Shown here: piece after piece, positions 15,379 to 15,610 of the stretch
Layout of the letters: each line of letters opens with the position of its first letter
Position numbering within the stretch: the stretch's first letter is position 1
Translations under genes and position numbers: made by a program
Notes under the pieces: model-generated
What the model saw: the letters and a program-made list of their open reading frames with translations, nothing else
Told to the model about the DNA's origin: nothing
Database searches by the model: none
NCBI GenBank assembly: GCA_023424095.1
Contig: JAFAEG010000091.1
Location: forward strand, 1 to 15,610
Source of the DNA: Pseudomonadota bacterium
GTDB taxonomy: Bacteria > Pseudomonadota > Alphaproteobacteria > Sphingomonadales > Sphingomonadaceae
DNA length: 15,610 nucleotides
Direction of reading: 5' to 3'

Positions 15379-15407
15379 ATAGTGTCTCTTGGGACACTGA
15401 TTGGCAA
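15379..15407 (-). promoter_or_regulatory. Candidate promoter of the DUF4139 operon
   Basis: On the minus strand TTGCCA (15407-15402) and CACTAT (15384-15379) are separated by exactly 17 bases. The -35 matches the sigma-70 consensus at five positions, the -10 at three. The -10 ends 30 bases before the paralogue C ATG, leaving room for a short leader with GGGGAG. Position and spacing make this the best promoter candidate for the three-gene unit. Confidence 0.55.
15381..15398. promoter_or_regulatory. 18-bp inverted repeat within the DUF4139 promoter, probable operator
   Basis: AGTGTC-TCTTGG-GACACT has perfect 6-bp arms; allowing one T-G mismatch the arms reach 8 bp around a 2-base centre. It lies in the promoter spacer and overlaps the -10, where a dimeric repressor or a MerR-like activator would bind. 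It is not followed by a T-run in either direction, so it is less likely to be a terminator. No regulator gene is in the window. Confidence 0.5.
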
Positions 15408-15417
15408 TGCGCGAAAT

Positions 15418-15446
15418 GGACCGGGAGACGAAAGGCCTCCCGGTCC
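15418..15446 (-). terminator. Hairpin terminator after the right-edge gene
   Basis: GGACCGGGAG (15418-15427) and CTCCCGGTCC (15437-15446) form a perfect 10-bp GC-rich stem with a 9-base loop, 7 bp beyond the stop codon of the right-edge gene. On the minus strand it is followed by ATTTCG, a weak T stretch, so it is an intrinsic terminator of modest quality. It separates that gene from the DUF4139 promoter. Confidence 0.72.
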
Positions 15447-15453
15447 GAAGGAT

Positions 15454-15610
15454 TTAGGCGGCCTCGGGCGTCACGTCGCCATCGTCGGCGGCGGGGCGAC
15501 GGGTGCGGCGGCGCGGCTTGGGCGCCTCCTCCTCGTCGGCGGCCGACGGGGCGGGCGCCCCGATTGCCGGCGGCAGGATGTCGAGCGCGATGCGGGCCTC
15601 GCCGCCGTCG
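15454..15610 (-). CDS. C-terminal end of an unrecognised protein with Arg/Lys/Pro- and acid-rich tail
   Basis: The frame is open from the right edge to a TAA at 15456-15454, giving about 52 residues. It begins DGGEARIALDILPPAIG, which looks like the edge of a folded domain. An acidic patch (AADEEE), a basic patch (KPRRRTRRP) and an acidic end (ADDGDVTPEAA) follow. Such charged tails are common in nucleic-acid-associated proteins, but I do not recognise the family. It is read toward the DUF4139 genes and is separated from them by the hairpin. Confidence 0.7.
   Translation of the reverse strand, partial: DGGEARIALDILPPAIGAPAPSAADEEEAPKPRRRTRRPAADDGDVTPEAA

Overview
The window is GC-rich (roughly two thirds G+C by eye), densely packed DNA that looks like a sphingomonad alphaproteobacterium. 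This rests on three things: an imuA-imuB-dnaE2 cassette behind a GAAC-N7-GAAC (alphaproteobacterial) LexA box, the sphingomonad flavour of ImuB and DnaE2, and secreted DUF4139-type proteins. The taxonomic placement is inference from family recognition. No RNA genes, insertion sequences, CRISPR arrays or phage genes were seen. No gene-free stretch exceeds about 105 bp.

Layout, left to right. (1) A minus-strand secreted M16 zinc metallopeptidase runs off the left edge, where the sequence ends in 19 G that look artefactual. (2) A 104-bp divergent region carries the LexA box and a promoter. (3) The plus-strand SOS mutagenesis operon imuA-imuB-dnaE2 follows, with overlapping genes. (4) A minus-strand operon reads CBS-domain protein, then a six-helix membrane class III nucleotide cyclase, then a VOC-fold protein. 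The cyclase is cut by an in-frame TAG, after which 43 more codons still encode the normal end of a cyclase domain. (5) A single plus-strand hot-dog acyl-CoA thioesterase (YciA type) follows. (6) A minus-strand operon encodes three secreted DUF4139-type proteins. It is driven from a promoter whose spacer contains an 18-bp dyad, and the last two genes are a recent tandem duplication. (7) At the right edge are the last codons of an unrecognised minus-strand gene and its terminator hairpin.

How the parts work together. The imu cassette is the standard DNA-damage-inducible translesion mutasome: DnaE2 supplies catalysis, ImuB is the non-catalytic Y-family hub, ImuA is the accessory protein, and LexA represses. 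The CBS-cyclase-VOC unit looks like a small nucleotide-signalling operon, with an adenine-nucleotide sensor beside a cyclic-nucleotide synthase, and its cyclase may be damaged. The DUF4139 operon is the least understood part. All three products are predicted to be exported, and the duplicated pair carries a TonB-box-like IVVTGSRI segment more typical of TonB-dependent receptors. I see no clear new defence or mobile system. The best leads are the DUF4139 triplet and the amber-interrupted cyclase.
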